A stretch of 64,000 bases of DNA from Erythrobacter sp. CCH5-A1 (GCF_001557115.1 NZ_LSKQ01000232.1:3176-67175), one strand, 5' to 3'. Counted from the first letter of the stretch, positions 43,235-51,715 are shown. Made by a program: numbers and translations. Notes: generated from the letters alone by a model not told the origin.

Positions 43235-43906
43235 ATGACCTGGAACCGGTATGGCCGCGGCGGCGGCTGGGAGAAATTCGCCGAGACAATGGCGATGATG
43301 GCGATGCAGAACGCCGGAAACATGAACTTCGCCGGCCCCGGCTTCAGGGCCCGCGCGCGCTGGCGCGAGGATGGCCCGTTCGGCGGCGAGGACGCGGCCG
43401 AACGCGGCGAGGGCGAGGGTGAAGAGCGCGGCCGGCGCGGCCGCCGCGGGCGGATGTTCGGCCAGGGCGAACTGCGCCTCGCGCTGCTGGCGCTGATCGC
43501 CGAGAACCCCTCGCACGGCTACGAACTGATCAAGGCGATCGAGGAGATGACCGGCGGCGGCTACGCCCCTAGCCCCGGCGCGGTCTATCCGACGCTCCAG
43601 CTGCTCGAGGATGAAGGCGCCATCGCGGAGGCCGAGGCCGAAGGCGCGAAGAAGCCCTTCACCGCCACCGCGCAGGGCCTTGCCGAACTCGAAGACCGCC
43701 AGGACGAGGTCAAGGCGCTGCTTCACCGCCTCGGCCGGCACGGGGAGCGCACCACCACGGTCCGCTCGCACGATCTGTTCCGCGCGATGGGCAACCTCGG
43801 GAGCGTGCTCAAGAACCGCGCGCGGGCGGGCAAGCTCGACGAGCGCACCATCAACGAAATCGTCGACATGATCGACGAGATGGCCAAGCGCATCGAGCGC
43901 CTCTGA
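43235..43906 (+). CDS. PadR-family transcriptional regulator
   Basis: 223 residues. Residues 1-70 are a non-conserved extension rich in glycine, arginine and glutamate. Residues about 75-150 form the PadR winged helix (ELRLALLALIAENPSHGYELIKAIEEMTGGGYAPSPGAVYPTLQLLEDEGAI), followed by a helical dimerisation tail. ATG 43235 was preferred over 43229 because GAGGAGGA sits at proper distance. Palindromes upstream suggest autorepression. A small membrane protein follows 87 bases downstream and may be its target. Confidence 0.88.
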   Translation: MTWNRYGRGGGWEKFAETMAMMAMQNAGNMNFAGPGFRARARWREDGPFGGEDAAERGEGEGEERGRRGRRGRMFGQGELRLALLALIAENPSHGYELIKAIEEMTGGGYAPSPGAVYPTLQLLEDEGAIAEAEAEGAKKPFTATAQGLAELEDRQDEVKALLHRLGRHGERTTTVRSHDLFRAMGNLGSVLKNRARAGKLDERTINEIVDMIDEMAKRIERL

Positions 43907-43993
43907 CGTTACGGCATGCGCTGTTGCAGCGCGTGCAATAAGGGCATATCCTCTCCCCTGTCCGGGTCGCGTCGGATGGGGGAGGGAAAGCCC

Positions 43994-44428
43994 ATGACGG
44001 ATTTGACCGCAAGCCGCGCAGCCACGCCGTGGCACCTGTGGGTGATCGGCGTGGTGACGCTGCTGTTCAACGCAGTAGGGATCATCAGCTATCTGACCAC
44101 CAAGCTCGGAATGCTTGAGCAGATGGGGCTCAATGGCGAACAGATCGCCTTCATGAACGCCTATCCGGCGTGGATCAGCGCCTTCTGGGCGCTGGGCGTG
44201 TGGGGAGCCTTTGCCGGATCGGTACTGCTGCTGGCGCGTTCGAAGTGGGCGGCCTCGGCGATGGCCGTTGCGCTGGTCGGCCTGATCGGCACGACGCTGG
44301 GGAATTACGTGATCCTCGACGTTCCTGCCGCGATGCAGGCTCCCGTGCTCGACGTCGCGATCTGGGTGGTGACGCTGTTCCTGCTGGTCTACGCCCGGAC
44401 GATGGCCGCGAAGGGCGTGCTGCGGTAA
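43994..44428 (+). CDS. Small four-helix membrane protein
   Basis: 144 residues with four hydrophobic segments (about 15-38, 55-77, 85-105 and 115-133) and short loops. No family motif recognised, and no signal peptide apart from the first helix. GGAGGGA precedes the ATG. It ends 1 base from the convergent glycosyltransferase gene. It may be controlled by the PadR regulator just upstream, as PadR proteins often regulate adjacent membrane proteins; this is inference. Confidence 0.7.
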   Translation: MTDLTASRAATPWHLWVIGVVTLLFNAVGIISYLTTKLGMLEQMGLNGEQIAFMNAYPAWISAFWALGVWGAFAGSVLLLARSKWAASAMAVALVGLIGTTLGNYVILDVPAAMQAPVLDVAIWVVTLFLLVYARTMAAKGVLR

Positions 44429-44429
44429 T

Positions 44430-45605
44430 TCAGCGACCCTTGCGCCGTTCCTCGACCAGCTGGACGTAGGTCTCGGCAACCACGGCGTTGATCGCGTCCC
44501 ACGAATAGTCGCAGGCGCGCGTTTCGCCGGCCGAGCCGTGCGCGGCCCGCAGCGCCGGGTCGCTGCAATAGGGCGCGAGGGCGGCGGCGAAGGCGGCCGC
44601 GTCGGTGTGCTTGTCGCCCGAGGGCGCGACCAGCCGCCCGGTCACCCCATCCGCGACGAGGCTCGCGCTGCCGGTCGCCCCGGCGGCGACCACCGGAAGG
44701 CCACTCGCCATCGCTTCCAAGGTGACGTTGCCGAAGGTTTCGGTGACGCTGGGGTTGAAGAACACATCGCCGCTCGCGAGCGCCTGACCGAGCGCCTCAC
44801 CCGTCTTGAAGCCGGCGAAGATCCCGCCGGGCAGGTTCGCCTCGAACCACCCGCGCGCCGGGCCGTCGCCGATCACCAGCACCTTGTGCGGTGCGTCGGC
44901 GGAGCGCAGATGCTGGACGGTTTCGGCAAAGACATCGAGGCCTTTCTCCATCACCAGCCGCCCGAGGAAGACGATCGCGACGTCGTTATCCGCAAGGCCC
45001 AGCGAGCGGCGCCATTCGGGATCGCGCCGGGCGCTGGAGAAGATCGTGCGGTCGACGCCCCGGCTCCACAGCCCGATGCGGGTGTGCATCCCCATCGCCA
45101 GCAGCTCGTCGATCATCGATTGCGAGGGCGCCACCAGCGCGTCGCAGCGGTTGTAGAAGCGCTTCAGGCCCTTGATGATCGCCGGCTCGAGGAAGGCCAT
45201 GTTGTAATAGCGCGGATAGGTCTCGAAGCGGGTGTGAACGCTGGCGAGCACCGGCAGGCCGCGCGCGCGCGCCCAGCGCAGCGCACCGTGGGCGGCAGGA
45301 TCGGGCGAGGAGAGGTGGACGATATCGGGATTGAACGCCTCCAGATCGCGCTTCACCGCCGCGCCGAGATGCGTGGGCACGCGATACTCGCCGCGGCCTT
45401 TCACCGGCATCGGCACATTGGGCACGCCGACCAGATCGCCGGTCGGCGCGAAATCGGGATTGGCGACCTTGGGCGAATAGACCCGCACCTTCGCACCCTT
45501 TTCGAGCAGCGAGCCGACGAGCCGGTTGAGGGCCTGGTTGGCCCCGTCGCGGGTGTAGTTGTAGTTGCCGCTGAACAGGGCAATGCGCAGGTTCGAGATA
45601 TCCAT
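44430..45605 (-). CDS. GT4-family glycosyltransferase
   Basis: GT-B fold glycosyltransferase, 391 residues. The N-terminal acceptor domain begins RIALFSGNYNYTRDGANQAL and contains HLSSPDPAAHGALRWAR and SVHTRFETYPRYYNM. The C-terminal nucleotide-sugar domain has FLGRLVMEKGLDVF, IGDGPARGWFE and PSVTETFGNVTLEAMASGLPVVA with the E-x7-E motif. It resembles mannosyl- and glucosyltransferases acting on lipids (for example alpha-mannosyl glycolipid synthesis). The exact sugar and acceptor cannot be read. Monocistronic, facing away from serC. Confidence 0.87.
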   Translation of the reverse strand: MDISNLRIALFSGNYNYTRDGANQALNRLVGSLLEKGAKVRVYSPKVANPDFAPTGDLVGVPNVPMPVKGRGEYRVPTHLGAAVKRDLEAFNPDIVHLSSPDPAAHGALRWARARGLPVLASVHTRFETYPRYYNMAFLEPAIIKGLKRFYNRCDALVAPSQSMIDELLAMGMHTRIGLWSRGVDRTIFSSARRDPEWRRSLGLADNDVAIVFLGRLVMEKGLDVFAETVQHLRSADAPHKVLVIGDGPARGWFEANLPGGIFAGFKTGEALGQALASGDVFFNPSVTETFGNVTLEAMASGLPVVAAGATGSASLVADGVTGRLVAPSGDKHTDAAAFAAALAPYCSDPALRAAHGSAGETRACDYSWDAINAVVAETYVQLVEERRKGR

Positions 45606-45674
45606 GGCGCGGCCCCATTAGGCGAGGCTGGCGGATATTGCGAGGGCTAGGTTCAGCCCCCGGGCCTTTCTTCA

Positions 45675-45702
45675 TTGACTTGTCACGCGCCGCCACTAAA
45701 GC
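45675..45702 (+). promoter_or_regulatory. Candidate serC promoter
   Basis: TTGACT and TAAAGC separated by 16 bases lie about 60 bases before the serC ATG and directly precede the structured leader. The -35 element is good and the -10 weak. Confidence 0.45.
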
Positions 45703-45755
45703 CGCCCCCGGGCCACGCGGTCCCAACGCCGCGCGTGCTCTCTGCAAGGAGAGAA
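45703..45755 (+). ncRNA. Probable serC-motif leader RNA
   Basis: Two hairpins precede serC. The first is a GC stem formed by CACGCGG and CCGCGCGTG around an 8-base loop. The second, CTCTC/GAGAG, encloses TGCAAG and holds the AAGGAG ribosome binding site in its right arm. This position and form fit the serC RNA motif described upstream of serC in Alphaproteobacteria. The ligand or mechanism is not established. Confidence 0.6.
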
Positions 45756-45758
45756 TAC

Positions 45759-46937
45759 ATGACTGACTACGTTCGCGGGCTCGCGCATGAGCCTTCGCTG
45801 AAGCCTGAGCGCCCCTTCTTTTCCTCGGGCCCCACGGCGAAATTCCCCGGCTGGTCGCTGGACAAACTCAAGACCGAATCGCTTGGCCGCTCGCACCGCT
45901 CGAGCCTCGGCAAGGCGCGGCTGAAGTATGCGCTCGACCTGTCGCGCGAACTGCTCGGCATCCCCGACGATTACCTGATCGGAATCATGCCCGCCTCGGA
46001 CACCGGCGCTATCGAGGCCGCCATGTGGTCGATGCTCGATCCCGCGCGCCCGGTGACGGTCGCGGCGTGGGAGAGTTTCGGCAATGTCTGGATCCAGGAC
46101 GCGGTCAAGCAGCTCAAGCTGCCCAATCTCCAGGTGCTGACCGCCGACTATGGCGAGATCCCCGATCTCACCACCATCCCGCAGAGGAACGACGTGGTGT
46201 TCACCTGGAACGGCACGACCTCGGGCGCCAAGATCCCCAATACCGACTGGCTCGAAGCTGGGCGCGAGGGCGTGACCATCAATGACGCCACCAGCGCGAT
46301 CTTCGCGATGGAGATGGACTGGGCCAAGCTCGATGCCACCACCTATTCGTGGCAGAAGGTTTTGGGCTCGGAAGCGCAGCACGGGATGCTGATCCTCAGC
46401 CCCAAGGCGGTCGAGCGGATCGAAAGCTACAACCCCGCCTGGCCGCTGCCCAAGCTGTTCCGCATGAAGAAGGGCGACAAGCTCAACCGCGGCATCTTCG
46501 AGGGCGAGACGATCAACACCCCGTCGATGCTGGCGACCGAGGATTACATCGCCTCGCTCGAATGGGCGAAGTCCATCGGCGGCCGCAAGGCGCTGATCGC
46601 GCGCGCCGATGCGAATGCGCAGATCGTCAAGGACTGGATCGAGGTCACCCCGTGGCTGCGCAACATGGCCACTGACCCCGCGCTCCAGACCAACACCGGC
46701 GTGTGCATGGTCTTCCAGGGCGACTGGTACGAAAGCCTCTCGGCAGAAGACCGCGCCGCCGTGCCCAAGAAGATCGTCAAGCTGCTCGAAGAACGGGCCG
46801 TCGGCTATGACTTCAACGGCTACCGCGACGCGCCGCCTTCCTTGCGCATCTGGTGCGGCTCGACCGTCGAGCAGGAGGACATCAAGCGCCTGCTGCCGTG
46901 GATCGAGTGGGCCTACGAGAAGGTCAAGAACGGCTGA
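45759..46937 (+). CDS. serC: Phosphoserine aminotransferase
   Basis: PLP enzyme converting 3-phosphohydroxypyruvate and glutamate to phosphoserine, second step of serine synthesis (also used in pyridoxal phosphate synthesis). 392 residues of the alphaproteobacterial type. FFSSGPTAKFPGW starts the fold, MPASDTGAIEAAMW binds the cofactor phosphate, FTWNGTTSGAK follows, and the Schiff-base Lys200 is in YSWQKVLGSE. AAGGAGA precedes the ATG inside a leader hairpin. serA follows after a REP-like element, giving a serine-biosynthesis pair. Confidence 0.95.
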   Translation: MTDYVRGLAHEPSLKPERPFFSSGPTAKFPGWSLDKLKTESLGRSHRSSLGKARLKYALDLSRELLGIPDDYLIGIMPASDTGAIEAAMWSMLDPARPVTVAAWESFGNVWIQDAVKQLKLPNLQVLTADYGEIPDLTTIPQRNDVVFTWNGTTSGAKIPNTDWLEAGREGVTINDATSAIFAMEMDWAKLDATTYSWQKVLGSEAQHGMLILSPKAVERIESYNPAWPLPKLFRMKKGDKLNRGIFEGETINTPSMLATEDYIASLEWAKSIGGRKALIARADANAQIVKDWIEVTPWLRNMATDPALQTNTGVCMVFQGDWYESLSAEDRAAVPKKIVKLLEERAVGYDFNGYRDAPPSLRIWCGSTVEQEDIKRLLPWIEWAYEKVKNG

Positions 46938-46950
46938 GGCCTTGCAATTC

Positions 46951-47035
46951 GCGTCGCCCCGGACCTGATCCGGGGCCGCTCTCCCCTATTACCCAGCGCG
47001 TTTTGCGCGCGATCCCGGGTCAAGCCCGGGATGAC
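46951..47035. repeat. REP-like element between serC and serA
   Basis: Element of about 85 bases with ends that pair imperfectly (CGTCGCCCCGG...CCGGGATGACG). It contains two internal palindromes built on CCGGAC-CTGATCCGG and ATCCCGGGTCAAGCCCGGGAT. It closely resembles the element at 48656-48738. Confidence 0.75.
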
Positions 47036-47053
47036 GAGTGGAAGGTATTTCCC

Positions 47054-48640
47054 ATGACCAAGCCCAAAGTTCTCATTTCCGACAAGATGGACCCCAACGC
47101 CGCGCGCATTTTCGAAGAGCGCGGCTGCGATGTCGACGTGATCACCGGCGAGACGCCCGAACAGCTCGCCGCCCGCATCGGCGAATATGACGGCCTCGCG
47201 ATCCGTTCCTCGACCAAGGTGACCAAGGCGATCCTCGATGCCGCGACCAATCTGAAGGTCATCGGCCGCGCCGGGATCGGGGTCGACAACGTCGATATCC
47301 CCTACGCCAGCGGCAAGGGCGTGGTGGTGATGAACACCCCCTTCGGCAACTCGATCACCACCGCCGAACACGCCATCGCGCTGATGTTCGCGCTTGCCCG
47401 CCAGCTTCCCGAAGCCAATGCCCAGACCCAGGCCGGCAAGTGGCCCAAGAGCGGGTTCATGGGCGTCGAGGTCACCGGCAAGACCCTCGGCCTGATCGGC
47501 GCAGGGAACATCGGCTCGATCGTCGCCAGCCGCGCGCTCGGCTTGCGCATGAAGGTGATCGCCTATGATCCCTTCCTGACCGAGGACCGCGCGATCGAAC
47601 TCGGCATCGAAAAGGTCGATCTCGACACGCTGCTGTCGCGCGCAGACTTCGTCACGCTGCACACGCCGCTCACGGACGAGACCCGCAACATCCTCAGCCG
47701 CGAGCGGCTCGAGAATGCCAAGAAGGGCATCCGCATCATCAACTGCGCGCGCGGCGGGTTGATCGACGAGGCGGCGCTGAAGGAGTGCCTCGAGAGCGGT
47801 CAGGTCGCAGGCGCCGCGCTCGACGTGTTCGAGACAGAGCCGCCCGCCGCCGACCACCCGCTGTTCGGCGTACCCAACTTCATCTGCACCCCGCACTTGG
47901 GCGCAAGCACGACCGAAGCGCAGGTCAATGTCGCGCTGCAGGTCGCCGAGCAAATGGCCGACTACCTCGTCAACGGCGGCGTCACCAATGCGCTCAACGT
48001 GCCCTCGCTCTCCGCCGAGGAAGCCCCGAAGCTGAAGCCCTACATGGCATTGGCCGAGAAGCTCGGCAGCCTCGTGGGCCAGCTCGCTCACGGCAACCTC
48101 ACCCAGATCGGGATCGAGCGCGAGGGCGCGGCGGCCGAACTCAACGGCAAGCCGATCACCGCTGCGGTGCTCGCGGGCTTCATGCGCCGCTATTCGGACA
48201 CGGTGAACATGGTCAACGCGCCGTTCCTCGCCAAGGAGCGGGGCCTTGATGTGAGCGAGATCCGGCATGACCGCGACGGGGCGTTCAACACGCTGGTGCG
48301 CGTGACGGTCGAGACCGCGCAGGGCCCGCGTTCGGTCGCCGGCACGCTGTTCGGCACCGAGGCGCCGCGTCTCGTCGAGATCTTCGGCATCGGGATCGAG
48401 GCCGAGCTGTCGGGCCACATGCTCTACATCGTCAACGACGACAAGCCGGGCTTCATCGGCCGCATCGGGACGCTGCTGGGGGCGCGGGGCATCAACATCG
48501 GCACCTTCAACCTCGGCCGCCGCGAGGCAGGCGGGGAAGCGGTGCTGCTCCTCAGCCTTGACGAGGCGCTGCCCGCCGACGTCGTGGCCGAGGCCGAGAA
48601 GCTCGAAGGCGTGAAGCTGGTCAAGGCCTTGTCGTTCTGA
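47054..48640 (+). CDS. serA: D-3-phosphoglycerate dehydrogenase
   Basis: NAD-dependent first enzyme of serine synthesis, oxidising 3-phosphoglycerate. 528 residues, the long form. Substrate and nucleotide domains include GRAGIGVDNVD, GLIGAGNIGS (149-154 region), the catalytic Arg in NCARGGLIDE and His in TPHLGAST. An intervening allosteric substrate-binding domain follows. A C-terminal ACT domain (MLYIVNDDKPGFIGRIGTLL) probably binds serine for feedback inhibition. The ATG is 19 bases after the REP-like element. It probably shares transcription with serC and hisZ. Confidence 0.96.
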   Translation: MTKPKVLISDKMDPNAARIFEERGCDVDVITGETPEQLAARIGEYDGLAIRSSTKVTKAILDAATNLKVIGRAGIGVDNVDIPYASGKGVVVMNTPFGNSITTAEHAIALMFALARQLPEANAQTQAGKWPKSGFMGVEVTGKTLGLIGAGNIGSIVASRALGLRMKVIAYDPFLTEDRAIELGIEKVDLDTLLSRADFVTLHTPLTDETRNILSRERLENAKKGIRIINCARGGLIDEAALKECLESGQVAGAALDVFETEPPAADHPLFGVPNFICTPHLGASTTEAQVNVALQVAEQMADYLVNGGVTNALNVPSLSAEEAPKLKPYMALAEKLGSLVGQLAHGNLTQIGIEREGAAAELNGKPITAAVLAGFMRRYSDTVNMVNAPFLAKERGLDVSEIRHDRDGAFNTLVRVTVETAQGPRSVAGTLFGTEAPRLVEIFGIGIEAELSGHMLYIVNDDKPGFIGRIGTLLGARGINIGTFNLGRREAGGEAVLLLSLDEALPADVVAEAEKLEGVKLVKALSF

Positions 48641-48655
48641 TCTTCTGCCCAACTC

Positions 48656-48738
48656 CGTCATCCCGGACTTGATCCGGGACCGCTCGACGCTCGGCTCCAA
48701 GCCCATCGCCAGCGATCCCGGCTTTCGCCGGGATGACG
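48656..48738. repeat. REP-like element between serA and hisZ
   Basis: Second copy of the serC-serA intergenic element, 83 bases, bounded by CGTCATCCCGG and its complement CCGGGATGACG. Internal GGACTTGATCCGGGACCGC matches the other copy. Such elements are scattered between genes in sphingomonad genomes; the function is unknown. Confidence 0.75.
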
Positions 48739-48760
48739 ATTTGGGTAGGGGCATTGCAAC

Positions 48761-49876
48761 ATGACCAAGCCCAACGACCTCCTCCCCGAAGGCCTCGAGG
48801 ACCGCCTGCCCGCAGAGGCCGCGCGGATCACTGCCGCGATGCGCGCCTGTCTCGATGTGCTGGGCGCGCACGGCTATGACCGCGTGCGCCCGCCGCTGCT
48901 CGAGTTCGAGGCATCGCTGGCCGGGCGCATGGCGGGGGTCACGGTGGGCGAGACGAGCGCCATGTTCCGCTTCGTCGATCCCGCCAGCTTGCGCACCCTG
49001 GCGCTGCGCTCCGACATCACCCCGCAGGTCGGCCGCATCGCCGCGACCAGCCTTGCCTCGGTCCCACGCCCACTGCGGCTCGCCTATTGCGGCGACACGG
49101 TTCTCATCAAGGCAAGCCAGCTCGATCCCGCGCGCGAGCGCCTGCAGCTCGGGGCCGAGCTGATCGGCGCCGACAGCGTGGCGGCCGCGGGCGAGGTGGT
49201 GATGCTCGCGGTCGAAGCGCTGAAGGCGGCGGGGCTTACCGGCATCGCGGTCGACTTCACGCTCCCCGACCTTGTCGACACCCTCGCCGCCAAGGCGTTC
49301 CCGTTGGCGGGCGACCAGATCGAGGCTGTCCGCCGCGAGCTCGACACCAAGGACGCAGGCGGGCTCAAGGCCGCGGGGGGTGCTGCCTACCTGCCGCTGC
49401 TCTACGCCACCGGGCCCCTCGAGAGCGCGCTCGCTGCGCTTCGCACGGTCGACGCGGGCGGGGCGCTCAAGTCCCGGCTCGACGGGCTCGAGGCGATCGC
49501 CGCCGCGGTGGGCGACGCCGCCACCATCACCCTCGACCCGACCGAGCGCCACGGCTTCGAGTACCAGTCGTGGTTCGGCTTCACCGTCTATGCCGAGGGC
49601 CTGCGCCGCGCGGCCGGGCGGGGCGGGACCTACCGCATCGCCGGCAGCGAGGAGCCCGCGACCGGCTTCACGCTCTACCTCGATCGCCTCGCCGACATCG
49701 TCCCGCAGCCCGAGGCGGTGCGCTGCTGCTACCTCCCCCTCGGCCACGACCGCGCCGCGGCGGCGGCGCTGCGGTTCGAAGGCTGGCGCACCATCGCCCA
49801 GCTTGCCGAGGGCGAGGACCCTGCGGCGCTGGGCTGCGGCTATGTGCTTGCGGGGGATGACCCGGTAGCGCTCTGA
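48761..49876 (+). CDS. hisZ: ATP phosphoribosyltransferase regulatory subunit HisZ
   Basis: Histidyl-tRNA-synthetase-like protein that activates the short form of HisG in the first step of histidine synthesis. 371 residues. Class II synthetase-like features are DLLPEGLEDRLP, the YDRVRPPLLEFE motif, FRFVDPASLRTLALRSDITPQVGRIAA (motif 2 region) and YYQSWFGF-like EYQSWFGFTVYAEGL. The anticodon-binding domain of true HisRS is absent. The position between serA and purA matches the gene order known in Sphingomonadales. Confidence 0.92.
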   Translation: MTKPNDLLPEGLEDRLPAEAARITAAMRACLDVLGAHGYDRVRPPLLEFEASLAGRMAGVTVGETSAMFRFVDPASLRTLALRSDITPQVGRIAATSLASVPRPLRLAYCGDTVLIKASQLDPARERLQLGAELIGADSVAAAGEVVMLAVEALKAAGLTGIAVDFTLPDLVDTLAAKAFPLAGDQIEAVRRELDTKDAGGLKAAGGAAYLPLLYATGPLESALAALRTVDAGGALKSRLDGLEAIAAAVGDAATITLDPTERHGFEYQSWFGFTVYAEGLRRAAGRGGTYRIAGSEEPATGFTLYLDRLADIVPQPEAVRCCYLPLGHDRAAAAALRFEGWRTIAQLAEGEDPAALGCGYVLAGDDPVAL

Positions 49877-49898
49877 TTTTGCTGTGGTAGGATGAGCC

Positions 49899-50495
49899 AT
49901 GCGGTTCGGCGCCATCCTCCTTGCCCTGCTTCTGGCGGCCTGCTCCGGCGCCGACGAACGCGCCCCCGATGCGCCGCCCACCGAGACGGTCGCTGTGGCA
50001 CCGGCTCCGACGCCCGTGCCCGCGCCCTCCTCTGCCGCCGTGCGGGTCGACTGCGGGGGAGACGACTACGGCGGCTACGACAACGCCAAGGTCTGCTACT
50101 ATGACCAATGTGACAAGGGCGATGCCGAGGCCTGCCGCATGGCCGAGAGCTACAATGGCAACCTCTTCCCCGATGGCGACTCCAAGGGGCTGCGGCTCGA
50201 GGACATGACCTACTCCGATGCGCGCGCGGTGATCCTCAGCCTCGGCTGGTCGCCGCTCGAAGGGCCGTGCATAGGCGGAGGGGCGGGCGAGGCCGCCTGT
50301 TCCGACTTCCCCGAGATCGGCAACTGCTCGGGCACGGGCGTCGGCTATTGCGACATGACCTTCCGGCGCGAGGACCGCTGCCTCACCGTCGTGACCACCG
50401 GAGGGGCACCGGACCGCACCGATCCCGAGGGCGTTGCCGTGGAGTGGGTGCGCTTCTCCAAGGCATCGTGCAACAAGGACCCGAACGGGGACTGA
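49899..50495 (+). CDS. Hypothetical cysteine-rich lipoprotein
   Basis: 198 residues. The lipobox LLLAAC predicts a lipidated cysteine at 15, followed by a Pro/Ala linker to about residue 48. The globular part contains many cysteines (for example DCGGDDYG, VCYYDQCDKGDAEACRM and NCSGTGVGYCDM), which suggests disulfides in the periplasm. Not recognised as a named family. It starts 22 bases after hisZ and may be read from the same transcript. The function is unknown. Confidence 0.75.
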   Translation: MRFGAILLALLLAACSGADERAPDAPPTETVAVAPAPTPVPAPSSAAVRVDCGGDDYGGYDNAKVCYYDQCDKGDAEACRMAESYNGNLFPDGDSKGLRLEDMTYSDARAVILSLGWSPLEGPCIGGGAGEAACSDFPEIGNCSGTGVGYCDMTFRREDRCLTVVTTGGAPDRTDPEGVAVEWVRFSKASCNKDPNGD

Positions 50496-50497
50496 GA

Positions 50498-50609
50498 GAG
50501 CGCGGCCCGTCGGGCCACGCCCCACCGCGTCTTTTGTCCAAGCGCGACCCTCCGGGCCGCGCCCCACCGCGCCTCTTGTCCGAGCGCGGCCCTGCGGGCC
50601 GCGCCCCAC
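50498..50609. repeat. Short tandem array of 42-bp units
   Basis: Two full 42-bp units (50498-50539, 50540-50581) and a partial third (to about 50609). Each contains a GCGGCCC-xx-CGGGCC hairpin core and a CGCCCCACCGCG tail. No spacers vary between units, so it is not a CRISPR. It lies between convergent genes and may end transcription or be a REP-like element. Confidence 0.75.
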
Positions 50610-50656
50610 CCCTAGCCCCTCCCGCAGGCGGGAGGGGGACAAGGGCGCGCCAGGCC

Positions 50657-51715
50657 TCACCCCAGCACCTTCCGCAGCCACGCGTCCATCACCGGGGTCG
50701 CCGGGTAGTCGGGCTGGCCGAGCTTGCGGTTGATCTCCATGTGGCCGCGCAGGCCCTCGCCGGGGAAGCCCGCAACCTCGACCGCGGTGCCGCCCGCCTT
50801 CAGCGCCTCGGCGAGGCGCTTCGACTGGTCGACTGCGTCGCGGCGCTGGACGTGGAGCAGCAGGAAGGCGGGCGCATTGGGCGCGGCGGCCTGCCGCATC
50901 GGGGAGAGCGCCGCCTGCCGCGCCGGATCGGTGCCGAAGGCCTGTTCGTAGGTTGCCTTCATCTTCGGCCCGGCCATGGTGAACTGGCTCGCCACGTCAT
51001 AGGCCGCGCCGTCATTGGGCATCACCCCGTCGATGTCGGCGAAGCTGAGGCCGACCTTCTTGAGGTAACGCTCGTCGGTTCCCACCAGCGCCACCAGATG
51101 CGCGCCCGCCGAGTGCCCGGTCAGCACCACGCGGCTGCGGTCGATCCCGAGGCTGCCCGCGCGCTTCAGCACATAGGCGAGGGCGGCGGCGACGTCGCCC
51201 GCCTGCTCCTCGACCGTGTTCCTGGGCACAAGCCGGTAGTCGATCGAGGCGAAGGCATAGCCCTGTTCGAGCATGTGCGCAGGCATCGCGCGGCCCATCG
51301 CGTTGTTCTTGCTGCCGCGCTTCCAGCCGCCGCCGTGGACGAACAGCACCAGCGGGGCGTTCTTCGCGCCCTCGGGCACCCACAGGTCGATGCCCTGGAG
51401 GCTGTCCTTGCCGTAGTAAAGCGTCTGCGGCGGCGGTGCCTTGGCCGCCTCGCCGCCCGCACCACGGCCCCCGCGCTGCCCGGCGCGCTGCTCGATCCGC
51501 GCGCGCAACTCGCTGCGGCACCCCTCGGAGAGCTGGCTCGCCTTCTCCAGCAGGCAGGTGCGGATCTGCGCACGGTCGGTGCCGCACAGCCTGACGATCT
51601 CGGCGCGGCATTCGCGCGGCAAGCGGTCTCCGCCACCCCGCTGCTGGGCGAGGATCGGGGTGGCGAGCGCGGCGAGCGCTCCGGCGGCGAGGACGAGTTT
51701 GGCGGAGGTGTTCAT
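50657..51715 (-). CDS. Secreted esterase with N-terminal cysteine-rich repeat
   Basis: 352 residues. A signal peptide (cleavage near ILAQ) precedes a cysteine-rich segment at about 33-75 with spaced Cys pairs (PRECRAEIVRLCGTDRAQIR, TCLLEKASQLSEGC), like the GLG1-type Cys-rich repeat. After a Gly/Arg linker comes an alpha/beta hydrolase of the hormone-sensitive-lipase/carboxylesterase type, with oxyanion motif HGGGW and nucleophile GHSAGAH. The catalytic His is in the LRGHMEI segment. Substrate unknown. The combination of this repeat with an esterase is unusual to me. Convergent with the lipoprotein gene. Confidence 0.85.
   Translation of the reverse strand: MNTSAKLVLAAGALAALATPILAQQRGGGDRLPRECRAEIVRLCGTDRAQIRTCLLEKASQLSEGCRSELRARIEQRAGQRGGRGAGGEAAKAPPPQTLYYGKDSLQGIDLWVPEGAKNAPLVLFVHGGGWKRGSKNNAMGRAMPAHMLEQGYAFASIDYRLVPRNTVEEQAGDVAAALAYVLKRAGSLGIDRSRVVLTGHSAGAHLVALVGTDERYLKKVGLSFADIDGVMPNDGAAYDVASQFTMAGPKMKATYEQAFGTDPARQAALSPMRQAAAPNAPAFLLLHVQRRDAVDQSKRLAEALKAGGTAVEVAGFPGEGLRGHMEINRKLGQPDYPATPVMDAWLRKVLG

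Noticed and set aside
45675..45758. Longer serC starting at a TTG at 45675
   Set aside because: The extension would translate the promoter and structured leader; the ATG at 45759 has a proper ribosome binding site and matches the family start.
46913..49981. A 1022-codon minus-strand open frame across serA and hisZ
   Set aside because: Composition is that of a shadow frame, and it crosses two intergenic repeat elements and two certain genes on the other strand.
50498..50609. Possible CRISPR array
   Set aside because: Units are contiguous and nearly identical without unique spacers, and no cas gene is present in the window.
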